Source: JAEYFP01 sp964579795
GTDB taxonomy: Bacteria > Bacillota > Clostridia > Lachnospirales > Lachnospiraceae
DNA: 64,000 nucleotides
Direction of reading: 5' to 3'
Assembly: GCA_964579795.1 (NCBI GenBank)
Contig: CAZOHM010000009.1
Location: 1-64,000, forward strand
Shown one piece after another: positions 52,391 to 61,061 of this stretch. Below the pieces are notes generated by a model, which was not told the DNA's origin, ran no database searches, and saw only the letters and a list, made by a program, of their open reading frames with translations. The translations under genes were made by a program, and so were the position numbers. Position 1 is the stretch's first letter. Every line of letters starts with the position of its first letter.

Positions 52391-53282
52391 TTTGTCGCCG
52401 ATTATCAAGGATTTTGCCGGAGTACTTGAAAAAGAATACCATGTACAGCTAGTACAATTTGACTGGAAGGATGTTGAGAAATATCTAAAAATTTCAGATA
52501 CAGAGCTTCTTCTTGTGTTCCTGAAAAATCCAGATATGCAACAAAAAAACTGTCTTCATAAGCTTTTACATGATGAAAAGTATGGAAAGCTTCCAATCAT
52601 TATTTTCGGCGCACAAAACGAAACGGCCGGATATATTGATTTCTGGAAGGGAAACATTAAGAGTGTAGTTTTTACTCCGGTTACAACAGCAGAAATGCTA
52701 ATAGCAGTAAAGAAAGTCTGCACGAAACTGGAAGGTGAATATATAAAAAAAATGACAGGGAAGACACCTGAAGAAAACCTGTCGGAAGAGACGAAAGCTT
52801 CTGTGACAAGTGAACAATCAGGAGAATACTCTGAGACAATCACAGAGGACAAGCCAGAAAAACAGCCGGCAGAGAATCAACCTGTAGAGCAGCTTCCAGC
52901 AGAACAGGATAACAGAAAACATATTCTTGTTGTAGATGACGATCCTATAATGCTGAGAACAATCATGAACTGGCTAAAAGAGACATATAGGGTGTCAGTA
53001 GTGAAGTCCGGAACCGCAGCAATTTCGTTCCTTGCAAAACAAAAACCTGATCTGATACTTTTAGATTATGAAATGCCAATATGCAGTGGTGTTCAGACAT
53101 TGGAAATGATCAGAAGTGAAAAAGAAACAAAGTCGATTCCTGTCTTCTTTCTTACTGCTGTTTCGGATATGGAACGTGTGAAGTCAGCAATAGAATTACA
53201 TCCGGAGGGATATCTGTTAAAAACTGACGCATCAATTACATTACTCAGCAAGCTGGATCAGTTTTTTGGCGGAGATAAATAA
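52362..53282 (+). CDS. two-domain response regulator with an N-terminal pseudo-receiver
   Basis: A 306-aa protein without an output domain. Residues about 1-125 look like a receiver fold (EKILFIADLSPIIKDFAGVL, KLPIIIFGA) but have LLLVFLKN where the phosphoacceptor Asp should be. A Glu/Pro-rich linker (about 130-183) leads to a complete receiver (HILVVDDDPIML, phosphoacceptor in DLILLDYEMPICSG, FFLTAVSD, YLLKTD). The ATG at 52362 follows GGAGG. Its stop overlaps the start of the hybrid kinase, so the two probably signal together. Confidence 0.87.
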   Translation: MIEKILFIADLSPIIKDFAGVLEKEYHVQLVQFDWKDVEKYLKISDTELLLVFLKNPDMQQKNCLHKLLHDEKYGKLPIIIFGAQNETAGYIDFWKGNIKSVVFTPVTTAEMLIAVKKVCTKLEGEYIKKMTGKTPEENLSEETKASVTSEQSGEYSETITEDKPEKQPAENQPVEQLPAEQDNRKHILVVDDDPIMLRTIMNWLKETYRVSVVKSGTAAISFLAKQKPDLILLDYEMPICSGVQTLEMIRSEKETKSIPVFFLTAVSDMERVKSAIELHPEGYLLKTDASITLLSKLDQFFGGDK

Positions 53283-55960
53283 TGGGTAGGATGGCATTAT
53301 TCTTGAAAGAATATCGAATTGATTCAGACGAAGAAAAACATGCAATCGAGATCAGAGTAGCTGAAAAAAATAAAGCCTATGTCATTATCGTTGGTGTCAT
53401 TTTTCTCTTTATTGAAGTAATCTATGCAGTGTATGACAACTTTAATGTGGGAGATTTGTATGTTGAAACACAATATTTATATAATATCATTCATGTTTGC
53501 TTTTTCTGTAGTGTTGCAGTCATGGTAGCTTTAAATGTGCTTTGGAATCATAAAACAGAGGAAAAATATCGTGTATTGAACATGATTACATTTTGCTTTG
53601 AGATAGCAATACTGGTACTGAGTATGACAGCAACCATTTTGGATTCGGCTACGCTTGATTATCCGGATATGCTGGAGTATTTTGTTTGCTTATTTACATT
53701 GGCTTCGATTCTATATACTCATCCGATTTATTTTGGAATGCTCAGTTTAATTGGAAGTATTTCAGCAACGGTATTGATTGATATATTTGTAGAAAACGCT
53801 ACCAGAACTGTTTCCCTTCCATTTGTAATGATTTTTACACTGATGTCATTTCTTGTTGCCGTATCCAAACGAATGATTCTTATTCGCGAAACAAAGCAGA
53901 CACAGGTGATTTTGAAACTGAAGGAAGAGGCTGATCAGGCAAATGATACAAAATCCAAGTTTCTTGCAAACACAAGCCATGAGATTCGTACTCCGCTTAA
54001 TGCAATTATTGGAATGTCAGCAATGCAGATGCGTCAAGAGCTTCCGGGGCGTGCAATGGAGTATGCAAGACAAATTCATGCAGCAGGGAAGGGTCTTCTG
54101 ACAATTATTAATGATATTCTTGATTTCTCAAAGATTGAGTCGGGAAAGATGGAAATCATTCCGGTTGAGTATGATGTGATGGCACTTGTTAATGAGTTAA
54201 GCAGTCTTGTACTTGTCAGAATTGCAGATAAGCCTGTGAAGCTACTGTTTCAAATCAACCAGACACTCTCATACAGGCTATTTGGTGATGACATTCGTAT
54301 CAAGCAGGTATTACTAAATCTTGCGACAAATGCTGCAAAATTCACACAAAAAGGTACCATTACAATTCGTATTGACTATATACGTCAACAAACATCTCAA
54401 CAGGACAATCAAATCCTGCTGAAATGCAGCGTTGAGGATACCGGTATTGGAATGAAAGTGGAGAATATAGAAAAACTGTTTGACTCATTTAGTCAATTGG
54501 ACATGGAGAAGAATCGTAAAATAGAAGGAACGGGACTTGGACTGTCTATTTCCAAACAATTGGTTACTCTAATGGGAGGAACAATAGGAGTCAGTAGTGT
54601 CTATGGAGAGGGCAGTAACTTTTTCTTTGAGATTCCACAACAGATAGTAACAGTGAAAGCTAAGGAGTCAAAGTGTGAATCTGTAGGGAAGACAGAGACA
54701 GTTTGTGACAAGTACGGAGAAGTACTTGAAAAGCTGTCTGGTCAATTAGATTATGAAAGCAGAGCTAATGGTAATTATCTGATTCCGGCTGCCGAACTCA
54801 TGCTTTGCGAGGAATATCTTGTTATGTTCCAGGATCGGATGTCTGAAACACATTTTACAGCAAAACAGGCCAAAATCCTGATTGTGGATGATAATTTGAT
54901 AAATCTACAGGTGGCAGAGGGACTTTTGGAGCCTTATCAAATTCAGATAGAAACAGCACAGAGTGGACAGAACGCTCTGGATATGCTTGCACAAAGCAAA
55001 TATGATTTAATATTTATGGACCATATGATGCCACAGATGGATGGAATAGAAACGACTGAGAAAATACGACAGATGGATGTAGACTATTATAAAGAAGTTC
55101 CCATTATTATGCTGACGGCAAATGCAATGAGTGGTGCACGTGAGCAGTATCTTGCAAAGGGATTTCAGGATTTCCTTTCTAAACCGATTGAACCGGAAAA
55201 GCTGACTGAACAATTATTACGGTATCTTCCAAAGGATAAAGTTGTCCCTGCTTCTGAGGAGTCTGATAACAAAAATACAGATGTGACTAAACAAGTCAAT
55301 AAAGGAAATCCGGAACTGATACCAGATATGTCTGTACTTGAGAAAACCTTTGATGTACAGGCAGGCATCAATAATGTTGGTAGTGTGAAGGAATATCTGA
55401 AAATACTGCGAACATTTTACATGACTTTGCCACCTGGTCTTTATGAATTAGAAGAATCCAACAGGGATGGACGGATACGTGATTTTACAATAAAGGTTCA
55501 TGCAATGAAAAGCTCGGCAAGGATTCTTGGTGCAGGAGAACTGTCAGATATGTGTGCGTGTCTTGAACAGTATGGACTTAATGAAGATAAAGAAGAAATT
55601 GATAAAAGGCTGCCATCTTTGCTGCTGCTTGCCAGAGAATGTATTTCCTGTATGGAGTCAATTGTTTCAGATGCCGCATTACAGGAAAGTAAAATAAAAC
55701 AGAGGACAAATGGAGAAACAGAGTCTTCTGACAACAGAGAGCTGATGTCAGAACAGGCATTTTTGACATATTTAAAACAAATCAAAAGTATGGCTGATGA
55801 CTGTAATCTGGATGCTGCAGAACAATGCTTAAAGGAACTGAAGGAACAGCCAATGAATGAGAAAATGCTTGAGACGTCAGACTGGATTGGTGAAGCACTG
55901 GATGTCATTGAATATGAGCAATGCAATGAGATTATCGAGCAGTATATAAATAATATATGA
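53282..55960 (+). CDS. hybrid sensor histidine kinase with receiver and HPt domains
   Basis: An 892-aa multidomain kinase. Six membrane segments (about 32-205), a short coiled linker, HisKA (KFLANTSHEIRTPLNAIIGMS), HATPase (NLATNAAKFTQKG, VEDTGIGMK, GTGLGLSISKQLV), a receiver (ILIVDDNLINLQVAEGLL, phosphoacceptor in IFMDHMMPQMDG) at about 535-655, and an HPt domain with FTIKVHAMKSSARILGAGEL (in parts) near 735. Phosphate could thus pass H-D-H within one protein and on to the response regulator at 52362. The signal is unknown. Confidence 0.92.
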   Translation: MGRMALFLKEYRIDSDEEKHAIEIRVAEKNKAYVIIVGVIFLFIEVIYAVYDNFNVGDLYVETQYLYNIIHVCFFCSVAVMVALNVLWNHKTEEKYRVLNMITFCFEIAILVLSMTATILDSATLDYPDMLEYFVCLFTLASILYTHPIYFGMLSLIGSISATVLIDIFVENATRTVSLPFVMIFTLMSFLVAVSKRMILIRETKQTQVILKLKEEADQANDTKSKFLANTSHEIRTPLNAIIGMSAMQMRQELPGRAMEYARQIHAAGKGLLTIINDILDFSKIESGKMEIIPVEYDVMALVNELSSLVLVRIADKPVKLLFQINQTLSYRLFGDDIRIKQVLLNLATNAAKFTQKGTITIRIDYIRQQTSQQDNQILLKCSVEDTGIGMKVENIEKLFDSFSQLDMEKNRKIEGTGLGLSISKQLVTLMGGTIGVSSVYGEGSNFFFEIPQQIVTVKAKESKCESVGKTETVCDKYGEVLEKLSGQLDYESRANGNYLIPAAELMLCEEYLVMFQDRMSETHFTAKQAKILIVDDNLINLQVAEGLLEPYQIQIETAQSGQNALDMLAQSKYDLIFMDHMMPQMDGIETTEKIRQMDVDYYKEVPIIMLTANAMSGAREQYLAKGFQDFLSKPIEPEKLTEQLLRYLPKDKVVPASEESDNKNTDVTKQVNKGNPELIPDMSVLEKTFDVQAGINNVGSVKEYLKILRTFYMTLPPGLYELEESNRDGRIRDFTIKVHAMKSSARILGAGELSDMCACLEQYGLNEDKEEIDKRLPSLLLLARECISCMESIVSDAALQESKIKQRTNGETESSDNRELMSEQAFLTYLKQIKSMADDCNLDAAEQCLKELKEQPMNEKMLETSDWIGEALDVIEYEQCNEIIEQYINNI

Positions 55961-55982
55961 TAAGGAAAAGCGAAGAAAAACT

Positions 55983-57167
55983 ATGCGAAAACAAAAGAAT
56001 AAAGTGACTTATCAACAGACAATATATGCCTGTTACATTGGCTATATTGTGCAGGCAATCGTCAACAATCTTGGACCTCTGTTGTTTTTGACGTTCCAGA
56101 AAAGCTATGGAATCTCCATTGGAAAAGTAGGTCTGCTTGTTACAATCAATTTTGCAACACAGATAATTGTTGATCTATTATCAGCAAAATACGTTGACAG
56201 AATTGGATACCGGACTGCAGTCGTATTTGCACATATATGCGGGACAGTTGGATTAATCGGACTTGGCGTATTTCCCAATTTGTTTCCGAACGCATATGCC
56301 GGACTTATAGTGGCTGGAGTAATTAATGCGATTGGTGGCGGAATTATTGAAGTGCTTGTCAGCCCGATTGTAGAAGCCGCTCCGTCGACAGAAAAAGAAA
56401 AGGCTATGAGTATGCTACATTCCTTCTACTGCTTTGGACATATGGGAGTTGTACTGCTTTCGACAGCTGCATTTTGTGTATTTGGGATGGATAAATGGTT
56501 TATTGTTCCGATTTTATGGTCTGTAGTGCCCTTCTTGAATTGCTTCCTTTTCTCAATTGTACCAATTAATACAATTACATCTGAAGAGCAGACAATACGT
56601 CCACGTAAATTGCTTTCCATGAAGATCTTTTGGATATTTGCCATTTTAATGATTTGTGCCGGTGCTTCTGAACAAGCAATGTCTCAGTGGGCATCGTTCT
56701 TTGCGGAATCCGGTCTGCATGTATCTAAAATAGTAGGTGATTTGCTCGGCCCATGCGCATTTGCTGCAATGATGGCTGTGTCTCGTGTATTTTACGGAAA
56801 GATGGGACATAAAATTAATTTGCTCAGATTTATGAAAATAAGTGCTGTGTTATGTGTTGTAAGCTATTTGCTGGCAGTGTTTGCACCATATCCGCTGCTG
56901 GCACTTTTGGGCTGTTCACTGTGCGGACTCTCTGTTGGCATTATGTGGCCAGGAACATTTAGTCTGGCAGCAAAAGCAAGCCCTCAAGGTGGAACTGCTA
57001 TGTGGGCACTTCTGGCACTTTCTGGTGATATTGGCTGTGCAGCAGGCCCGGGACTAGTGAGCGTAGTATCTGGAATGATACCTGAATATGCATTAAAAGC
57101 GGGTCTTTTGGCAGCAATCATATTTCCTGTTTCAATGTTGCTCATACATAGTGTTTCTAAGAAGTGA
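55983..57167 (+). CDS. MFS transporter
   Basis: A 394-aa major facilitator with twelve predicted membrane segments. The TM2-TM3 loop carries AKYVDRIGYRTAV, a variant of the MFS signature, and the second half repeats it weakly around RVFYGKMGHKINLL. FucP-like sugar permeases and drug exporters are both possible. It starts 22 bases after the hybrid kinase and is probably the last gene of that operon. Confidence 0.87.
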   Translation: MRKQKNKVTYQQTIYACYIGYIVQAIVNNLGPLLFLTFQKSYGISIGKVGLLVTINFATQIIVDLLSAKYVDRIGYRTAVVFAHICGTVGLIGLGVFPNLFPNAYAGLIVAGVINAIGGGIIEVLVSPIVEAAPSTEKEKAMSMLHSFYCFGHMGVVLLSTAAFCVFGMDKWFIVPILWSVVPFLNCFLFSIVPINTITSEEQTIRPRKLLSMKIFWIFAILMICAGASEQAMSQWASFFAESGLHVSKIVGDLLGPCAFAAMMAVSRVFYGKMGHKINLLRFMKISAVLCVVSYLLAVFAPYPLLALLGCSLCGLSVGIMWPGTFSLAAKASPQGGTAMWALLALSGDIGCAAGPGLVSVVSGMIPEYALKAGLLAAIIFPVSMLLIHSVSKK

Positions 57168-57527
57168 TTTATTATCAGCATTATTTAATGGTGAATATGC
57201 CAGAGTAACGACAGACATTGATTTGCCAGCGAGGCATATTCCTAATGATGCAGAAACAAGGAAGGCTGTATTTGTAAACAATTTTCAATAGACTGTGACG
57301 ATGCCTTCCAATACCTATGTTTTGGTTTACGATTTGATTTCATCCAGATATGAAAGTCATCGCTTGGAGTAAAAGTGCAGGATGGAGGATAGTCTTTGCC
57401 CTATTAGAGATGCTCAGGCAACGTGATTCAGCCATTCATATTCAATGGACAGGAAGTAAACAAATTTGTTTGAGGAGCTGATCGCCTTGATATATTTTTT
57501 GACAAGATTAATATTTCATGATAAAAT
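57168..57527. other. gene-free stretch, possibly a gene remnant
   Basis: No convincing gene. Short protein-like stretches appear in changing frames, such as ARVTTDIDLPARHIPNDAE (57199 onward, ends at TAG 57289) and a 42-codon frame from ATG 57350 without ribosome binding site. The inverted repeat GAATATGCC (57193-57201) / GGCATATTC (57233-57241) has a 31-base loop. This may be a decayed gene or spacer. Confidence 0.35.
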
Positions 57528-57682
57528 ACAAAAATTGATGGAGTAGTTGGCATTATACATGCGGCAAGTCAACATACTGATGAGCAATCATCTGGTTTGC
57601 CTTAATTAACGAGAGTCATACGCAGCGGTGTCGTGTATGGACTTATTATTTTCACATATGGCTGTTGCCATATGTTTTTTTT
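57528..57682 (+). promoter_or_regulatory. probable yybP-ykoY manganese riboswitch with terminator
   Basis: The order GGAGTAG (57540-57546), GTCAACATAC (57568-57577), then CGAGAG (57610-57615) matches the conserved blocks of the yybP-ykoY RNA. Helices are visible: GCAT/ATGC just after the first block, and GGCAA/TTGCC closing an arm with an inner GATGA/TCATC stem. The terminator ACATATGGC (57654-57662) / GCCATATGT (57667-57675) with a run of eight T follows. The outer P1 helix is weak by eye. The gene downstream is mntP, a known target class of this riboswitch. Confidence 0.6.
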
Positions 57683-57792
57683 ATGGATTTTAGCCAATCT
57701 TGTGATGCAGAACATCTGGAGTTAATAAACTACTCGCTAGCAAGTGCATATCGATTTGCGTAGATTATAAAAAAATAAGAAGGAGATTCAAA

Positions 57793-58359
57793 ATGGGGAT
57801 TATTGAATTACTGCTTTTGGCAGTAGGACTGTCTATGGATGCATTTGCAGTTTCTATTTGCAAAGGTCTTTCCATGAAAACATTAAAACTAAATGGAATA
57901 CTTATCGTTGGAATATGGTTTGGAGGGTTTCAGGCATTAATGCCGCTTATAGGCTATTTTCTTGGTACGGCATTTGAACAATATATAACGACATTTGATC
58001 ACTGGCTTGCTTTTTTACTGTTAGGAATTATTGGCGCGAACATGATTCGTGAGGCGGTATCAAATGAGGAAGAGAAAACAGACAATTCTCTAAGTGTAAA
58101 GAGTATGTTCCCAATGGCAGTTGCAACAAGTATAGATGCGCTGGCTGTTGGCGTTACATTTGCATTTTTAAAGGTTCATATTATAATGGCTGTTCTTTTA
58201 ATTGGAATTACGACATTTTTACTTTCTGCACTTGGTGTTGCGACAGGCAGCAAATTCGGTTCAAAGTTCAAATCCAAAGCGGAGATAATGGGAGGAATTA
58301 TTTTGATTTTACTTGGAGTGAAGATTTTACTTGAGCATCTTGGAATTCTGAGGATATGA
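57793..58359 (+). CDS. mntP: manganese efflux pump MntP
   Basis: A 188-aa membrane protein with six hydrophobic segments in two DUF204 repeats, each with its conserved acidic motif: GLSMDAFAVSICKGL (residues 13-27) and ATSIDALAVGVTFA (near 113). It exports excess manganese. RBS AGAAGGAG lies upstream. The probable manganese riboswitch in the leader supports both assignments. Confidence 0.93.
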   Translation: MGIIELLLLAVGLSMDAFAVSICKGLSMKTLKLNGILIVGIWFGGFQALMPLIGYFLGTAFEQYITTFDHWLAFLLLGIIGANMIREAVSNEEEKTDNSLSVKSMFPMAVATSIDALAVGVTFAFLKVHIIMAVLLIGITTFLLSALGVATGSKFGSKFKSKAEIMGGIILILLGVKILLEHLGILRI

Positions 58360-58504
58360 TAAGAATTTTTTGAATAATCTGTACCCAGGAAAAGTGAACT
58401 GGTAGCCACCGGAGACATCTTGTAAATCCTACACTTCTCAAGAAATAATTATAAACGTGCAGCCAACCAATCATCTGTCTAAGGAATGAGGGCAGGAATC
58501 GCCG

Positions 58505-58608
58505 TTTACAAAAATGACTTTTCGTTTACAAAAATTTACTTTTAAATTACAAAAACAGCATCTCGAAATACAAAGTGGCATCTCACCTTACAACTCACCT
58601 TACAATTC
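58505..58608. repeat. phased TTACAA-like repeats upstream of the DUF2975 operon
   Basis: ACAA follows a T/A-rich start at 58509, 58529, 58550, 58571, 58591 and 58603, i.e. at steps of 20, 21, 21, 20 and 12 bases. The first two units share CGTTTACAAAAAT. Two helical turns per step place the motifs on one face of the DNA. The rest of the gap between mntP and the DUF2975 gene (58360-58797) holds no gene. Confidence 0.55.
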
Positions 58609-58649
58609 ATTCATAAAACCAAACAAAAAAACGATAAACAACAAAATCA

Positions 58650-58701
58650 TATCGAATAACGATAAATATATATTGACAAACAGGATTTGTTGAGTTATTC
58701 T
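58650..58701 (+). promoter_or_regulatory. promoter of the DUF2975/XRE operon with upstream palindrome
   Basis: TTGACA (58673-58678), 17-base spacer, TATTCT (58696-58701). The perfect 5-5-5 palindrome TATCG-AATAA-CGATA (58650-58664) lies eight bases upstream of the -35, and a further half-site ACGATAAA lies at 58631-58638. The XRE protein of the operon is a candidate binder. Confidence 0.6.
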
Positions 58702-58797
58702 GTCTACATCAACTACAATGAACGGATATCATTAGACATAACGTCAGTCAGACATAATGATATCATGCATCAATCAGAAGAGGAGAGGAAGATTCAA

Positions 58798-59271
58798 ATG
58801 AAAAGAGAACAGGAAAGAGAAGAGACAAACAGACGTGTGACAGGATTTACGAAATTTATGCTGGATGCGATGTTTTATGGAGGAATTATAATATGCATTG
58901 TATTACCAATTTTAGTCAAAATCATGTCTCAGTTCTATCAGAACTTTGAAAAATACTATGCACCTGTGGTTGTTATTTATTTTATAAATGGTGTATTGTC
59001 CATTCTGCTTGTAAACGAACTGAGAAAAATGTTTCGTACAGTTCTGAATGATGATTGCTTTGTACAGGAAAATGTAATAAGTCTAAAACGAATGGGAATT
59101 TTTGCATTTTGTATTGCAGCTGTTTCTACTGTCAGACTTTTGTTTTATGTTACGCCGTCAATCCTTGTAGTGATTCTTGTGTTTGTTATTGCAGGTTTTT
59201 TCAGTATTGTGCTTTCAGGTGTATTTGATAAGGCCGTTGCATATAAGCTGGAGAATGATCTGACAATCTAA
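58798..59271 (+). CDS. DUF2975 family membrane protein
   Basis: A 157-aa protein with four hydrophobic segments (about 22-45, 57-75, 98-118, 122-142) and the conserved ELRKMFRTVLNDDCFVQENV block typical of DUF2975. The ATG at 58798 follows GGAGAGGAAG; a longer frame from 58687 would start inside the promoter. DUF2975 genes are usually paired with a small XRE regulator, as here. Function unknown. Confidence 0.82.
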   Translation: MKREQEREETNRRVTGFTKFMLDAMFYGGIIICIVLPILVKIMSQFYQNFEKYYAPVVVIYFINGVLSILLVNELRKMFRTVLNDDCFVQENVISLKRMGIFAFCIAAVSTVRLLFYVTPSILVVILVFVIAGFFSIVLSGVFDKAVAYKLENDLTI

Positions 59272-59299
59272 CATTGAAAAAAGAAAAGAGGCGTTAAGG

Positions 59300-59524
59300 A
59301 TGAAAATAATTGTAAATCTGGATGTCATGATGGCAAAAAGGAAAATAGGATTGACAGAGCTTGCTTCTAAAGTGGATATTACGATGGCAAATTTGTCAAT
59401 ATTAAAAAACAATAAAGCAAAAGCAATTCGATTTTCAACTTTGGAATCTATTTGTGAGGTATTACATTGTCAGCCTGGAGATATTTTGGAGTATAAGGAG
59501 GAAAGCAAAAATGAAGGAGAATAG
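59300..59524 (+). CDS. small XRE-family regulator (YozG-like)
   Basis: A 74-aa protein that is almost only a Cro/C1-type helix-turn-helix (NLDVMMAKRKIGLTELASKV in parts, MANLSILKNNKAKAIRFSTLE, CEVLHCQPGDILEY). RBS AAAGAGGCG is modest. It sits 28 bases after the DUF2975 gene and overlaps the next gene by 14 bases. It is probably the operon's own regulator. Confidence 0.88.
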   Translation: MKIIVNLDVMMAKRKIGLTELASKVDITMANLSILKNNKAKAIRFSTLESICEVLHCQPGDILEYKEESKNEGE

Positions 59525-61061
59525 ACTGGTTTTATGCTATAAAGAGATTATTTTGACTACGTTGGTCTATGCACTATTCTATACATTTTGTCTATATCAT
59601 AATCTTAGTGGAATGACTATGCCATTCTGGATGATTGGAAGCTACTGTTATTTTATTATTTGTTTAAAGAGAATTGAAATTTCTGTGAAATGGGATTTGG
59701 AAAGCAGATTTCAGCTTGTATGCTCTGCGTTATTCGGAATATCTACTGCAGTCACAGATAATGAATGGATTCAATTTTTTAATTTTATTGGATTTCTGTT
59801 GCTGCTTGGAAGCTTTCTTATTCATCAGGTTTATGATGATAGTGAGTGGGGCTTTGGAAAGCATATCTATACTCTTATATTATCTTCACTCTGTACATTG
59901 GCACATGTATTTGATCCGATAATTGATGGATGCGCTTTTTTTGAGCAGAAAAAAATAGACAGAGAACTTGCAGTAAGTGAAGGTGTAGGAGAACAGGATA
60001 CCGTTCACCAAGGCAAATATGTGCTGTATGGAATTCTCCTTTTGATTCCGATTTTAGCAGTAGTGATGGCGCTGCTTGCATCAGCAGATCTTGTGTTTGG
60101 TACAATGCTAGGAAATTTGTTTACAGGGATTTCCATATCGAAAAATGTTGCAGGTGTTATTTTTTTGACCATTTTTGCTTTTTTTGCGGCATATAGCTGC
60201 TTTGCTGCAGTAACAGCCGCTTCTAAAAATGATGTTAACAAGTCGAAAAATGATGCTGAATCTGAATTTGACAATGGTCTTTTTCAAAAACTTGGAGAAC
60301 CTGTGATGGCAATTACAGTTACATCTGTGTTGGCATTTATTTATTTTATATTTTGCATGATTCAGATAGTCTTCCTGTTTGGTCGAAACAGCAAATTACC
60401 AGATGGATTTACATATGCAGAGTATGCAAGAACCGGTTTCTTTCAATTGCTGTTTGTGTGTGTGATTAATCTTGCAATTGTATTGGTTTGCTTGTCCTGT
60501 GTAAAGGAAAACAGTGTTTTAAAAGTTATTCTTGCAGTCATATCTGTATGTACATTCGTTATGATTGCATCCAGCGCATTCAGAATGCTGCTGTATGTGA
60601 GTGTTTATTTGCTGACATTTCTTCGTGTTCTTGTGCTGTGGAGCCTTGTTTTGCTGACTCTGCTGCTCACAGGAATACTGATTACTGTTTTTAGAAAGAG
60701 CTTCCCGCTGTTTAGATACTGGATGCTTGTAGTAACTGTGATGTATCTTGTACTATCCTTTAGCCATCAAGACTATTGGATTGCAAAGTATAATATATCG
60801 GTAGTGATGGAAGAGAGAAACGATATTCTGGAGGATTCCAGACTGCAATATTTAGATGAGCTGTCATTGGATGCAGTTCCGGTAGTTGCAGATGCTTTTT
60901 CTAATATACCGGTTGAGGATGTGGCATTGGATAATATAACAGTTCTGGGTGATCTGCTTGATGTGGAACGTATAGAAAAGAAATATGGTCATATGACATT
61001 TCGTACATTCAATGTTTCCAGATGGGTTGCACTGCAACAAATCAGGAGATTTAAAGATTAA
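59511..61061 (+). CDS. DUF4173/DUF4153-like polytopic membrane protein
   Basis: A 516-aa protein with about twelve hydrophobic segments, EYARTGFFQLLFVCVINL (near 300) and the C-terminal soluble tail after about 430 (NISVVMEERNDILEDSRLQY in parts) as in DUF4173 proteins. The ATG at 59511 follows AAGGAGG. In related genomes such genes also travel with DUF2975/XRE pairs. Its 3' end overlaps the convergent MATE gene by 11 bases. Confidence 0.78.
   Translation: MKENRLVLCYKEIILTTLVYALFYTFCLYHNLSGMTMPFWMIGSYCYFIICLKRIEISVKWDLESRFQLVCSALFGISTAVTDNEWIQFFNFIGFLLLLGSFLIHQVYDDSEWGFGKHIYTLILSSLCTLAHVFDPIIDGCAFFEQKKIDRELAVSEGVGEQDTVHQGKYVLYGILLLIPILAVVMALLASADLVFGTMLGNLFTGISISKNVAGVIFLTIFAFFAAYSCFAAVTAASKNDVNKSKNDAESEFDNGLFQKLGEPVMAITVTSVLAFIYFIFCMIQIVFLFGRNSKLPDGFTYAEYARTGFFQLLFVCVINLAIVLVCLSCVKENSVLKVILAVISVCTFVMIASSAFRMLLYVSVYLLTFLRVLVLWSLVLLTLLLTGILITVFRKSFPLFRYWMLVVTVMYLVLSFSHQDYWIAKYNISVVMEERNDILEDSRLQYLDELSLDAVPVVADAFSNIPVEDVALDNITVLGDLLDVERIEKKYGHMTFRTFNVSRWVALQQIRRFKD

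Noticed and set aside
57350..57475. 42-codon frame as a gene
   Set aside because: No ribosome binding site, no family resemblance, and it overlaps a region with fragments in several frames.
58505..58608. CRISPR array
   Set aside because: Repeats are only six to nine bases long, diverged, with steps of about 20 bases and no cas genes in the window.
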